A stretch of 64,000 bases of DNA, taken from positions 1 through 64,000 of the forward strand of contig CAIWRB010000250.1 of the NCBI GenBank assembly GCA_903914955.1, in the 5' to 3' direction. Below the pieces are notes generated by a model. That model did not search any database. It was given only the letters and a program-made list of their open reading frames with translations, and was not told the origin of the DNA. Shown here one piece after another: positions 27,560-36,488 of the stretch. This DNA is from an uncultured Chloroflexota bacterium. GTDB taxonomy: Bacteria > Chloroflexota > Anaerolineae > Anaerolineales > Villigracilaceae. Position numbers and translations under genes: made by a program. Each line of letters opens with the position of its first letter. The stretch's first letter is position 1.

Positions 27560-28528
27560 GCAGTTATCTCGATCTCCAGCCACCATGATTTATTTCCACG
27601 CGGGGGCACGGTTGCAAACAAATTGTATTTGTTTACAGCATCAGCAAGAGAATCCTGTGCGCCGATGCAAGGTTCCAAGCCCATGTTGAAATATGGCGAG
27701 CCGCCATCCATACCCAATGCGCCGAGATTCATCCAGACAGCTACTTGCGGAAGAAGATTTACATCCCAGCGCATTTGAAATTCGCCGTTATTTGCAAGTA
27801 ATGAGGCCCAACCCTCATTAGCCGGCAGCGGATCGCTCCAGAGTTTGATCGCGCGCGCGGCATTGGTCTCAGGCAGAAATGGGAAATTCAAGCCAGAAAC
27901 ATCAAAGGGATACTGTATTTTTTTATCAAACGAAATCAGCCCTTCAGGATATGCGCTATCGATGTTAAAACACGCAGATGCAGGCAGGCGCAGTTCCATT
28001 CCGGGTTCAATGGCAAGCAATGGGTGAATGCACCAAACATAATTTATCGGCTGATCTGAGTTGCTTACTACCTCATAGTTCACACGGATGAGGGCAGAGT
28101 TGGCGGCGAGGGTAATAGAGCGGGTGAATGTATAAGGCAGGATGATACCTTGCGAGCGAGTACGTAAAGTAACGCTCCCTTCTTGTTCATCCAGTTCAAA
28201 TTCAGCAGGATGTGACCAGAGTTCACCGTGATCTTGTATCGCCGCACCGTGCCACGGTGCGGATGGATACGCACATTCCGCTACACTTGGGAAACATTCA
28301 TCCCATCCGCCAGTGTCTGCATTGGCAACATAGGAATTTCCATGAGGCACGCGTTTGTATGCAAAGCGCGGATGTCTCCAAAGCCATTCACGTCCGGTGC
28401 GCACATCGCGCAGGCTGTTGACTTTGCCACCCAATTCAGGAATTAGGTTTAATTCGACAACGCCAGTATTAACATGAATACTGTCAAAACCTTCAATGGC
28501 GGCACGGGTAATAGAGAGAGAGAGTCAT
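27556..28528 (-). pseudogene. Aldose 1-epimerase-like gene with start codon out of frame across a CT repeat
   Basis: The frame encodes a galactose-mutarotase-like beta-sandwich protein: VELNLIPELGGKVNSLRDVR, WDECFPSVAECAYP, HGELWSHPAEF with the catalytic-type His. Coding similarity extends upstream of the first in-frame TTG (28434) to about 28510, yet the only good ATG (28528, overlapping the DapA-like stop as ATGA) is out of frame by one base. Between them lies (CT)6 at 28524-28513; a seventh unit would restore MTLSLSITRAAIEGFDS. It may be phase-variable, or this copy may carry an indel or an assembly error. From 28434 a 292-residue product could still be made. Confidence 0.65.
28513..28524. 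repeat. Dinucleotide repeat (AG)6 / (CT)6
   Basis: Six AG units on the plus strand lie in the first codons of the epimerase-like gene, between the overlapping ATG (28528) and its coding frame. A change of one unit changes the reading frame of that ATG, which is the usual layout of contingency loci. Confidence 0.8.
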
Positions 28529-29430
28529 TTGAGCCACACCGAAAATTCCATTATAAATTTTTGGATTTGTTCCTGCTCTAGTTCGTCGAGCGCATAAGAG
28601 GGACTGCGGCAATAGTCGCTGGCAATGATGCCGCGCTGTTTCAAAATTACTTTCTCAACTTTTATAATTAGTTCAACACCCTGCATCCAATAGTTAATAT
28701 AAGGCAGGAGTTTATTATGAAGAATCTGGAAAGCGTTCTTGTCTGTTCCCCAGAGTTGCCACAGTTCAATATAGATTTCAGTAAACGAACAACCGGGTTG
28801 GATGCCGACCGCGCCGCGAGCCAACACATCAGGCATTTGAACACCTGCGTAGCCGACAAGCGATTTCAACTTACCCTCTGATCGTTCCACGAGCTTCGAA
28901 ACATACCGTCCCGGCGGCTGGATTTCCACTTTTACAAATTCAGCGTTCGGCAGGGTATCGCGCAATTTAAGGAAAACTTCAGGAGAAATTCGCACACCTG
29001 TCTGTACGGGTGCGTACTGCACAATGACCGGAATTTTCACACTGCCGACGACACGTTTGAGATGTTCAAGAATCGCATCTTCGCTCGGACTTAGAAAATA
29101 TGGCGGCAGGATCATCAATCCATCTGCACCCTGTGCTTCGGCAATCTGAGCACGAAGACAGGCCACTTCCCAACTGTGATCGGTAATCGATATGATTCCC
29201 GCGACAGTTTCTGAACGGGATGTCTCATCCAAAAGGAGTGCTTGCATCCGCAAGCGGTCATTGTCAGATAGTTTATAGAATTCTGTAGCGAGTCCAAATA
29301 GAGTCAGGGCTGAAGCGCCTGTATTAATCAGATGGCGGATAAGCGACTGGAAACTGTCTTCATCCAGGGAGCCTGAATTAGTAAACGAGGCTGCAACAAT
29401 AGGAACGATACCGGCAATATGTTTTGACAT
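28525..29430 (-). CDS. DapA/KDG-aldolase-like TIM-barrel lyase
   Basis: The 301-residue product belongs to the dihydrodipicolinate synthase/N-acetylneuraminate lyase family. The Schiff-base lysine is seen in EFVKVEIQPPG (about residue 163), the partner tyrosine in VIVQYAPVQTG (about 135), and FGLATEFYKLSDNDR replaces the usual GTTGE motif. In this setting it may cleave 2-keto-3-deoxy-gluconate or -galactonate to pyruvate and an aldehyde, without prior phosphorylation. I prefer the ATG at 29430 over a TTG at 29448. Confidence 0.82.
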   Translation of the reverse strand: MSKHIAGIVPIVAASFTNSGSLDEDSFQSLIRHLINTGASALTLFGLATEFYKLSDNDRLRMQALLLDETSRSETVAGIISITDHSWEVACLRAQIAEAQGADGLMILPPYFLSPSEDAILEHLKRVVGSVKIPVIVQYAPVQTGVRISPEVFLKLRDTLPNAEFVKVEIQPPGRYVSKLVERSEGKLKSLVGYAGVQMPDVLARGAVGIQPGCSFTEIYIELWQLWGTDKNAFQILHNKLLPYINYWMQGVELIIKVEKVILKQRGIIASDYCRSPSYALDELEQEQIQKFIMEFSVWLK

Positions 29431-29472
29431 AAATAATTTAGCCGCCAAATTCTGTATGAATATTGAGAGGGA

Positions 29473-29811
29473 TTACCACCCGGTAAAGAACCACATACCC
29501 ATACAGGCAAAAGGCAAGGCAAATATAATGCCCATAATAGCGGCCATGATATATTGCTCAGTTTGACCACCTTCCCTTGGAATTCGGCCGCCAATGAGAC
29601 CACCTACCAACGCGGCTGGTGATGCAATTAACATGGCCAAACCAACTATGATTAGTAGGCTTGGCCCAAATCCGTAGTAATGTTGATTTTCCAAAATCGC
29701 CGGGAATATGGTGGGCCAATAAAACCCCACACTTATCGTTGCAATAGCGCCTACCGCCCATCCGGTTAAGGCAAACGCCATGGGTCGCGAAATCTTCATT
29801 TGTCCATCCAA
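29473..29811 (-). CDS. Small membrane protein, unknown function
   Basis: The 112-residue product has three hydrophobic segments (around residues 10-35, 48-75 and 88-110) with a glycine-rich turn LVGGLIGGRIPREGGQTEQY between the second and third. No family is recognised. It lies between the importer ATPase gene (gap of about 20 bases) and the DapA-like gene, so it is probably co-transcribed and could be an accessory to the transporter. Confidence 0.6.
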   Translation of the reverse strand: MDGQMKISRPMAFALTGWAVGAIATISVGFYWPTIFPAILENQHYYGFGPSLLIIVGLAMLIASPAALVGGLIGGRIPREGGQTEQYIMAAIMGIIFALPFACMGMWFFTGW

Positions 29812-29832
29812 TCCAAAAAAATAGTGGGAATT

Positions 29833-30846
29833 TTAAACAGGCAACAATTCCGACAGCTTTTCAGGATCAATTGCCGGGTTTTGCTCGTAAAGATAACAGG
29901 ATGCAGCTTGATGTTCACTCAGTCGGAAGAGTGGCGGAGATTGTTTGCACTTCTCCATCACCAGTGGACAGCGTGAAGAAAACCGGCAGCCTACGCTGGG
30001 ATGGTCAGACAGGTCAGATTCCCTGACCTTGATTGCAGTTTCGCCCCAGCGCCGGTTGATGTCTGGCCATGGAATCGAGTCAATCAACAAACGTGTGTAA
30101 GGATGCTGCGGGGTTTTGATAACAGTGTCCACCGCACCCGCCTCCATCACTGCGCCGCGATAAAGCACCACGATAGAATTAGCGATGTGATAAGCAGTGG
30201 TGAGGTCGTGGGTGATGTAAATGATGGAGACCCCATAGTTCTTCTGTAAACCGCGTAAAGTCTCTAAAATGTTGGCGCGCAGTGAAGCGTCAACCATGGA
30301 GACAGGCTCATCAGCCACCAACAACTTTGGACGAAGTACCAAGGCGCGCGCAACGTTGATACGCTGGCGTTGCCCGCCCGAGAGTTGATGCGGGAAGCGC
30401 CCCAATACATCCCCAGGACGCAAACCGACAGCCGTGAGTGCTTCATACATTTTATCCCGCGCTTCGCTCTTCGATTTAGCCAGTTTGAAACGCGCTATGG
30501 GAACTGTAAGCAAATGGTCAACTGTATAAAATGGGTTGAACACTGCGAACGGATCCTGAAATACTGCCTGCACCTCGCGTCTGAACATCATCCGTTCTTC
30601 GCCGCGCAAAGCATGGATATTTTTGCCTTTGTACAAGATCTGTCCAGAGGTGGGTTCAATGAAACCCAGCAACAACATTGCCAGAGTGGTTTTGCCGCTG
30701 CCACTTTCGCCAGCCACGGTCATGATCGTTGGTTGTTCGGTTTCCAGCTTTAGAGATACGTTATTCAACGCGGTAGTGGAAACACGCGAAAGCAATCCAT
30801 GCGAATAAGTTTTTGTGACGTTTTTGAATTCCAATAGATCGGACAT
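29833..30846 (-). CDS. Peptide/oligosaccharide ABC transporter ATP-binding protein, OppF/DppF type
   Basis: The 337-residue ATPase has Walker A GESGSGKTTLA (about residues 46-56), signature LSGGQRQRINVARAL, Walker B LLVADEPVSMVDA, switch His in YITHDLTTAY, and the C-terminal OppF extension with the Cys-rich RFSSRCPLVMEKC that binds an Fe-S cluster in some homologues. It pairs with the OppD-type ATPase encoded next to it. These importers carry peptides, but many in saccharolytic bacteria carry oligosaccharides. Confidence 0.92.
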   Translation of the reverse strand: MSDLLEFKNVTKTYSHGLLSRVSTTALNNVSLKLETEQPTIMTVAGESGSGKTTLAMLLLGFIEPTSGQILYKGKNIHALRGEERMMFRREVQAVFQDPFAVFNPFYTVDHLLTVPIARFKLAKSKSEARDKMYEALTAVGLRPGDVLGRFPHQLSGGQRQRINVARALVLRPKLLVADEPVSMVDASLRANILETLRGLQKNYGVSIIYITHDLTTAYHIANSIVVLYRGAVMEAGAVDTVIKTPQHPYTRLLIDSIPWPDINRRWGETAIKVRESDLSDHPSVGCRFSSRCPLVMEKCKQSPPLFRLSEHQAASCYLYEQNPAIDPEKLSELLPV

Positions 30847-30849
30847 AGG

Positions 30850-31815
30850 TTAGGCTTTCTCCGAGTAAAGGTGGCATTCGAGGATTCGTCCGCCGGATAT
30901 GTTGGTGGAGGGGGGACGTTGTGTCTTACAGTTTTCCATCACTTTTGAACAACGAGGATGAAAGGCGCAACCACCGGGGAGTTGTAAAAGCGCCGGAGCC
31001 ATGCCAGGAATCCCATTGAACACGCCTTTGTTTTCAAGGTTGGGCAGACTGCGAATGAGTGCCTGGGCATACGGATGCTTGGGGTCAGTAAACATATCCC
31101 GTACACTGCTTAGCTCCATGATCCGCCCGGTATACATCACCGCAACCTTGTCTACAAATTGGGCCATCAAGCCCATATCGTGTCCGATCAAAATTACAGC
31201 TGCACCGATCTGTTTTTGCACCCGGTCGATGGTCTCCATTACCTGTCGTTGCGTAACCACATCCAATGCGCTGGTGGGTTCGTCGGCAATGATGACTTTT
31301 GGTTTAAGCAAAATACTGATGGCAATACAGGCACGTTGTTTCATACCGCCGCTTAGTTCATGGGCATACATTTTGAAAACACTGCTACTGAGATCTACAG
31401 ACTCAAGCGCAAGTTTGCAGCGTCGATCAATATCGGCACGGCTCGAACCTTCATCATGAGCCTTGATCGCATCCACCATTTGAGCACCGATGCGTGTTAC
31501 AGGATTCAGTGAGTTCATTGCGCCTTGCGGGATGTAAGCAATTTTGCTGAGGCGCGCTTTAAGCATCGTTTGCTCCGAAAGCGTCATCAGGTCGGTGCCA
31601 TCAACGATCACTTGACCACCCTCGATCCGTCCTGGGGGTTTGATCATGCGCATCATGGCTAATGCCATGGTGCTTTTGCCTGAACCTGATTCGCCGACCA
31701 AACCTAATTTTTCGCCCGCAGTGAGTGTTAAATCGACTCCATCCAGCGCACGCGCGCGGCCAGCGTCTGTATAATAACTTACCTGCAAATTCTTGATTTG
31801 AAGAACAGGGGTCAT
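30850..31815 (-). CDS. Peptide/oligosaccharide ABC transporter ATP-binding protein, OppD/DppD type
   Basis: The 321-residue ATPase shows Walker A GESGSGKSTMALAM (about 39-52), signature LSGGMKQRACIAISI, Walker B VIIADEPTSALDV, switch His in LIGHDMGLMAQ, and the C-terminal Cys cluster GGCAFHPRCSKVMENC of the Opp/Dpp family. It lies three bases upstream of the OppF-type gene and 53 bases after the DppC-type permease. Confidence 0.92.
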   Translation of the reverse strand: MTPVLQIKNLQVSYYTDAGRARALDGVDLTLTAGEKLGLVGESGSGKSTMALAMMRMIKPPGRIEGGQVIVDGTDLMTLSEQTMLKARLSKIAYIPQGAMNSLNPVTRIGAQMVDAIKAHDEGSSRADIDRRCKLALESVDLSSSVFKMYAHELSGGMKQRACIAISILLKPKVIIADEPTSALDVVTQRQVMETIDRVQKQIGAAVILIGHDMGLMAQFVDKVAVMYTGRIMELSSVRDMFTDPKHPYAQALIRSLPNLENKGVFNGIPGMAPALLQLPGGCAFHPRCSKVMENCKTQRPPSTNISGGRILECHLYSEKA

Positions 31816-31868
31816 AGGTCCACCTTGAAGTAATCTGTTTTTCTCACAATATGTGTATTAGTCATAGA

Positions 31869-32768
31869 TTATTCCGTTTTACGAACGCGGGGGTTGGCAA
31901 GCTCGTCCATGCCCATATTGATGAGAGCCAGCGACCCAAGGACAAGCACCAGCGCCAAAGCCGGGAACAAAGGCCACCACCACCAATTATTGAAAAATGC
32001 ACTCTGGCCTTGAGCCGCCCAAATGGTATTACCCAACAATGGCTCACGCAGCGGGCCAAGGCCCAGCACTGCCAGATAGAAAGAGGCAAACACCGCATAA
32101 AAGACCTGGTTCACAAAAGAAGCCGCGATAAACGGCAGCAGGTTAGGAAGGATCTCGCTAAAGATGATGCCCAAATCACCCATCCCCGAAAGTTTGGCGA
32201 CCGAAACAAACTGGCGCTCCTTCATCGTGAGAACTTGCGCTCGAATCACCAGCGTTGGCCCCATCCAAGCTAGCAACACCACCACAAACGCCATGGTGTA
32301 AATGGTGACATCACGTTTGTCAAGTGAACCGGCTATGATGATCTGAATTAATAAGGCTGGAATAGGCGTCAAAATTTGGCAAATACCTTTGATGATCATA
32401 TCCAGCCAACCGCCAAAATAGGCTGAGATGAATCCCAACACTACGCCGACCATTGTGCCCAATCCTCCAGCAAGAAGACCGATCAGGGCTGTTTCCTTTA
32501 AGCCGACTATCATCGCGACATACAAGTCACGGCCAAAGAAATCGGTTCCGAGCGGAAATTCCCAACTTGGGGGCTGTTTGCTTTTAACCGTTATAGGGTA
32601 GGCATGTTTGAGGTCGGCTGTAGCCATACCATAAACAGTGAAGATGACGAGCAGGAGCAAAATAAATAGGCCAACCGCCAGGCCCTTGTTGCGGCGCATG
32701 TAGCGAAATATCAAAGTTAATCGGCTTGGTTGGATTATTTCAGGTTGAGCCAGAGATACTGTTGTCAT
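31869..32768 (-). CDS. ABC transporter permease, DppC type
   Basis: The 299-residue permease begins with a cytoplasmic tail and first span (LAVGLFILLLLVIFTVYGM), followed by the DppC-specific segment EFPLGTDFFGRDLYVAMIVG and about five more spans, with the ATPase-docking loop FVSVAKLSGMGDLGIIFSEIL (about residues 200-220). It forms the channel with the DppB-type permease encoded 12 bases upstream. Confidence 0.92.
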   Translation of the reverse strand: MTTVSLAQPEIIQPSRLTLIFRYMRRNKGLAVGLFILLLLVIFTVYGMATADLKHAYPITVKSKQPPSWEFPLGTDFFGRDLYVAMIVGLKETALIGLLAGGLGTMVGVVLGFISAYFGGWLDMIIKGICQILTPIPALLIQIIIAGSLDKRDVTIYTMAFVVVLLAWMGPTLVIRAQVLTMKERQFVSVAKLSGMGDLGIIFSEILPNLLPFIAASFVNQVFYAVFASFYLAVLGLGPLREPLLGNTIWAAQGQSAFFNNWWWWPLFPALALVLVLGSLALINMGMDELANPRVRKTE

Positions 32769-32780
32769 TGGTGAGTCTCC

Positions 32781-33779
32781 TTACTCATTACGAATGCGTG
32801 GGTCCAACAGAGGATAAATAAATTCCATCAGCACCATCAAGGTAGCAACAGCAATGGTGACAAATAATACAACACCGTAAATGACCAGGAAATCGTTGGA
32901 GCGGATAGCAGCGTCAAGAACCCGTCCAATCCCGGGTAATCCAAATTGTGATTCAATAACAATTGCTGAGACAACCACACCGCCCAATGCCAATGCCAAC
33001 CCGGTTGCCTGTGGTAAAAGGGCATTCCGCAGGTAATAATCCTTAAAAATGGTGTACCCTCCTAGTCCCTTGTGTTCGGCAAAATTAACATAATCTTCGC
33101 CTTGAATGGTAATCCCCATGCCACGCATACTCAGAGTCCACCCCCCCACCGAGCCTAACAGGAGTGCCAAACCAGGCAGGATTTGATGCCAGACAACATC
33201 CCAAATAAAAGTGAGTGAGGACCAATCAGGGATTACTCCGGTGGAATAAGCGCCTCCCAAAGGAGCTAACTTGAGTTTAAATCCAATAAAGAACAAGAGC
33301 AGTACCCCCATCAATACCGGTGGGACGCCCTGAAGCAGGATAAAGGGTGTGGCAAAAGTACGCAGCCATCGAGGAGCGCGCGGCCAGGCGGCGATCGCAC
33401 CGAGCAGGTTTCCGATAACAAAAGACAAGACCGTCGTCACAAGCAAGAGAACGATCGTCCACGGGAGCGAATCCATGATCAGTTCCAATACGGTGCGGGG
33501 ATACTTGTTATACGACACCCCAAGATCAAAGCGAGAGATGCTGGAAAGATAATCGGTATATTGTTCAAACAGAGGCTTATCAAGGCCAAACTTAGTATTA
33601 TATGAGGCGATGATCACCTCCAAATCTTTGGGTGAAAAACCACCCGAGATGGCCAGTGTGGCAAAACGCTCACGCACAGGGTTCTTTTGAGAAATACGCG
33701 GGATGAAGAACACTATGGTCGAGGCAGCCCAAATCACCGTAATTAAAAAAAGCAGGCGGCGAATGATTAGTTTGATCAT
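32781..33779 (-). CDS. ABC transporter permease, DppB type
   Basis: The 332-residue permease has the DppB N-terminus (RRLLFLITVIWAASTIVFFIPRI), a periplasmic loop with FDLGVSYNKYPRTVLELI, and a docking loop near residues 225-255 (DYVNFAEHKGLGGYTIFKDY). Its last half carries SQFGLPGIGRVLDAAIRSND, the conserved C-terminal motif of the family. It comes after the binding-protein gene, separated by a 177-base gap that holds a strong stem-loop. Confidence 0.92.
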   Translation of the reverse strand: MIKLIIRRLLFLITVIWAASTIVFFIPRISQKNPVRERFATLAISGGFSPKDLEVIIASYNTKFGLDKPLFEQYTDYLSSISRFDLGVSYNKYPRTVLELIMDSLPWTIVLLLVTTVLSFVIGNLLGAIAAWPRAPRWLRTFATPFILLQGVPPVLMGVLLLFFIGFKLKLAPLGGAYSTGVIPDWSSLTFIWDVVWHQILPGLALLLGSVGGWTLSMRGMGITIQGEDYVNFAEHKGLGGYTIFKDYYLRNALLPQATGLALALGGVVVSAIVIESQFGLPGIGRVLDAAIRSNDFLVIYGVVLFVTIAVATLMVLMEFIYPLLDPRIRNE

Positions 33780-33907
33780 AACGTTTCTCCTTGAATGAGA
33801 TAATGAATAAGAACACGCGCAGGAGCTAAGCAGGATCTAAATGGTTCATATATCTTAAATTGCAGGGATGCTGCCAACATCCTTACGGCTTTGAATATTA
33901 TGGTTTT

Positions 33908-33940
33908 GTTACGTGGCGCGCTTATGGCGCGCCACGTAAC
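33908..33940. other. Perfect 14-bp stem-loop between binding-protein and permease genes
   Basis: Arms 33908-33921 and 33927-33940 (GTTACGTGGCGCGC and its complement) enclose a five-base loop. It starts 17 bases past the stop of the binding-protein gene. No T-run follows on the minus strand, so rather than a full terminator it is probably a stabilising or attenuating stem-loop that gives the binding protein more transcript than the membrane subunits. Confidence 0.75.
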
Positions 33941-33956
33941 TTAGAACATCAAAAAC

Positions 33957-35780
33957 TTATTTGGCTTTCTTGAGGTTGGTGATGACCAACATGCCGGTCT
34001 CTGCCCAGAAGGCGCCGTTCATGCCCATGGCTGGGTTAGCCGCAGTGGGCCAATTGGTCCAATAGGTCTGATTGTAGGGGATGCGGTGCAACCATTGGAT
34101 GACAGGGATGTCGATCGTGTCACGCCAATAGATTCCGAGCGCCTTGGCAGCTGCATCCTGGAAAGCAGGATCATCGGCTGACAGAGGCGCCATGATGTCA
34201 AGCAATGCATCGAACTCCGGATTGCTGTAGCGAGCAAAGCTGTTGTTGCCAGCAGTGGTGCCGATCGGTTTGGCATTGCGGCTGGAGTACAAGTCGAGCG
34301 CTGCGTATGGATCGATGGTGCTGGCGCCGTGTCCGAACATATACATGCCGGGCTTGCCGTCAGACATATTCTGGTAGGCATCGGTACCAAAGTTGACACT
34401 GGCATCGAAACCACCGGTCTTGAGCATTTCCACGAGCACAGGAACGATATCGCTGTGGATGCCTTCGAAGCCATTGATCACGGCAGAGATGGTTTTGCCG
34501 TCTTTGTCAGCCCACAAACCATCGGCATTTAAGGTAAAGCCAGCCGCCTTCATTAAGGTTGCGGATTTTTCCAGATTGAATTCAGCCGGATTGTACTGTG
34601 CTTCCAAGGCCTTGACGGCCGGGCTATCGGCGAACTTCTGCAAAGCCGGATAGAGCGGGAAGGGGTAGATCGATGCAATCTTAGCGCCATCATAGACGAT
34701 GTCGTTGATGGTATTGCGATCAATAGTGAGGCTCATCGCCTTGCGAACGTTGGGATCGCTATACGGAGCGAGCTGGGTGTTCACCCACAACGAATTTGGC
34801 CACCAATCGAGGTAACCATAAGGAGGGTTACTACCAGAGTGTGTGGTGATCTTTGGGTTGCCATCGAGCAGACTCTTAGCTACTGATGCACGCACATCAA
34901 GGATGGCATCGAATTCATTGTTCACTTCACGCTGGACAACGACATCCATGTTTTGGCCAACCTGGCCGCCGATGTTGACCATGACGATGCGTTTGGCTTC
35001 CGGCATGGAGATGCGGCCAGCCTTGACTGCCCACCAATCTGCACGCAGATCATAGATCTTTTGATTGGCGTCCCACTGAACGAGATTGTACGGGCCGGAG
35101 TGAGGCATATCCAGACCACCTTGGAAGGCGTTCACATCTGCCTCCTTGCTCAAGATGTGCTCAGGTACGATCGGGATACCCGTATCGAACTTGAAGGTCA
35201 GCACTTCATACTTGAAGCGCGGGGCCGGAATACTAAAGTTGACGATCACGGTCTGAGCATCGGGAGCCGACATATCTTTCACGTACTGCACGAAGGACGC
35301 GTGATAGGGCAGCTTTTCGTTGCTCAACTGTCCATTGAACGTGAAGAGCACATCCTTCGAAGTCAGGGGCGTCCCATCACTCCAGGCGGCATCTTTGTTC
35401 ATTTTGATGGTCAGCTGGGTGAAATCAGCATTGTAATCCATGCTGTCAGCCAACCATGGGATTTCTTTGCCGGAGAAGATGCCGTAGTATGACAATGCTT
35501 CCCACAGGAACACGTTGCCTTCCTGATGAGTATAACCAGGTACGGCCCATGGGCTGGTAACGCCAATGGGTGAAGCAATACTCCAGCCTAGGATGACGGT
35601 GTCTTCGCGTGCGACGTCCGGCAAGCTAGCTACAGGGGCTTCGGTTGCTACTACAGGGGCTTCGGTTGCTGCAACAGGGGCTTCGGTTGCTACAACAGGG
35701 GCAGCAGTTGCTTTACCACCGCAGGCCGTTAACACAATCGCGATTAGCACGAGTATGCTAAATAACTTGAACTTATTCAT
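33957..35780 (-). CDS. Extracellular substrate-binding lipoprotein of ABC importer (family 5)
   Basis: From the ATG at 35780 (GAGGAG ten bases before it) the product has 607 residues with a Sec/lipoprotein signal and lipobox LTAC, Cys20 being the anchor. A linker of three 7-residue repeats (TEAPVVA type) follows, then the family 5 fold: SDGTPLTSKDVLFTF, GSNPPYGYLDWWPNSLWVNTQ, VRKAMSLTIDRNTINDIVYDG. It captures peptides or oligosaccharides for the DppBCDF-type system encoded downstream. The sugar-acid context favours an oligosaccharide. Confidence 0.92.
   Translation of the reverse strand: MNKFKLFSILVLIAIVLTACGGKATAAPVVATEAPVAATEAPVVATEAPVASLPDVAREDTVILGWSIASPIGVTSPWAVPGYTHQEGNVFLWEALSYYGIFSGKEIPWLADSMDYNADFTQLTIKMNKDAAWSDGTPLTSKDVLFTFNGQLSNEKLPYHASFVQYVKDMSAPDAQTVIVNFSIPAPRFKYEVLTFKFDTGIPIVPEHILSKEADVNAFQGGLDMPHSGPYNLVQWDANQKIYDLRADWWAVKAGRISMPEAKRIVMVNIGGQVGQNMDVVVQREVNNEFDAILDVRASVAKSLLDGNPKITTHSGSNPPYGYLDWWPNSLWVNTQLAPYSDPNVRKAMSLTIDRNTINDIVYDGAKIASIYPFPLYPALQKFADSPAVKALEAQYNPAEFNLEKSATLMKAAGFTLNADGLWADKDGKTISAVINGFEGIHSDIVPVLVEMLKTGGFDASVNFGTDAYQNMSDGKPGMYMFGHGASTIDPYAALDLYSSRNAKPIGTTAGNNSFARYSNPEFDALLDIMAPLSADDPAFQDAAAKALGIYWRDTIDIPVIQWLHRIPYNQTYWTNWPTAANPAMGMNGAFWAETGMLVITNLKKAK
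35638..35700. repeat. Three 21-bp tandem repeats in the lipoprotein linker
   Basis: Units at 35638-35658, 35659-35679 and 35680-35700 (GCTTCGGTTGCTACTACAGGG and close variants) encode the 7-residue linker repeats of the binding protein. Such linkers separate the lipid anchor from the folded domain; the copy number is free to vary without a frameshift. Confidence 0.85.
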
Positions 35781-35865
35781 ATGATTTGATCTCCTCAATA
35801 AAAATTTGATTTGTTTTCACAACACAGACAAACACAAGAGATACGATGAGTTATTAAGTTTTGGA

Positions 35866-35875
35866 CACCTCCTTT
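35866..35875 (-). promoter_or_regulatory. AAAGGAGGTG leader motif upstream of the binding-protein gene
   Basis: A perfect anti-Shine-Dalgarno match lies about 90 bases before the ATG at 35780 and 30-40 bases after the predicted transcription start, with no start codon at normal distance. The same motif lies upstream of the other binding-protein gene (6461-6472). Confidence 0.4.
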
Positions 35876-35911
35876 GTCAGGATGTTGCATTTTTTAGGAT
35901 GAACGACTAAA

Positions 35912-35940
35912 ATTATAGGCGAATGATGATATTATGTCAA
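35912..35940 (-). promoter_or_regulatory. Consensus sigma-70-type promoter of the importer operon
   Basis: On the minus strand TTGACA (35940-35935) and TATAAT (35917-35912) match consensus at all twelve positions and are 17 bases apart. Transcription would start near 35905 and run through the importer genes to 26408. Such a strong promoter usually needs a repressor; the GntR-type protein encoded at 37703 is one candidate. Confidence 0.85.
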
Positions 35941-36020
35941 TTGTTATGAAACTGTAAACTCTAACTATTACAAGAGATAGGATGAGTTTCCAATATTCGT
36001 ATTCCTCCAAGGGAGAATAT

Positions 36021-36488
36021 ATGGACGAGATATTAAAAAAACTACTACTTGAAGAGGATGAACTTCAGTTTACAAAATTCAACGAAGAAATTGCATGGAA
36101 AATTGGAAGTGAACTTGTAAAACAAGCCATCACTAAAAGCCTCCCCATCACCATTGATATTACCCGCGGCGACCATCAAATTTTTCATGCCAGCCAGCCT
36201 GGCACATCCGCGGATAATGATGAATGGGTCAAACGAAAAACCCGCCTTACATATAGGTTTGGTCATAGTTCATATTATATTGGACAACTTCTAAAAAGCA
36301 AGGGACAGAACCTAGAAGATGCTTATTTGATATCTGAAAATCATTATGCTCCTCATGGCGGTTGCTTTCCCATTATTGTAAGTGGCACCGGTATGGTAGG
36401 CACGATCACGGTTTCCGGGCTTGCACAGAAAGAGGATCATCAATTAGTTGTTCAGGCAATTAGGGAATACTTGAGCCATGAAAAATAA
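36021..36488 (+). CDS. UPF0303 / HbpS-like (DUF336) protein
   Basis: I place the start at the ATG at 36021 because AAGGGAG lies six bases before it; an upstream ATG at 35982 has no ribosome site. The 155-residue product resembles the UPF0303/heme-degrading-like family: TRGDHQIFHASQPGTSADND, WVKRKTRLTYRFGHSS, and the HGGCFPIIVSGTGMVGTITVSGL C-terminal part. Family members occur beside sugar and sugar-acid genes, and their biochemical role is not settled. It is the first gene of the plus-strand operon and overlaps the next by 11 bases. Confidence 0.75.
   Translation: MDEILKKLLLEEDELQFTKFNEEIAWKIGSELVKQAITKSLPITIDITRGDHQIFHASQPGTSADNDEWVKRKTRLTYRFGHSSYYIGQLLKSKGQNLEDAYLISENHYAPHGGCFPIIVSGTGMVGTITVSGLAQKEDHQLVVQAIREYLSHEK

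Noticed and set aside
35638..35700. Tandem repeats as a possible CRISPR or mobile repeat
   Set aside because: The 21-bp units are contiguous, without spacers, and encode a lipoprotein linker.
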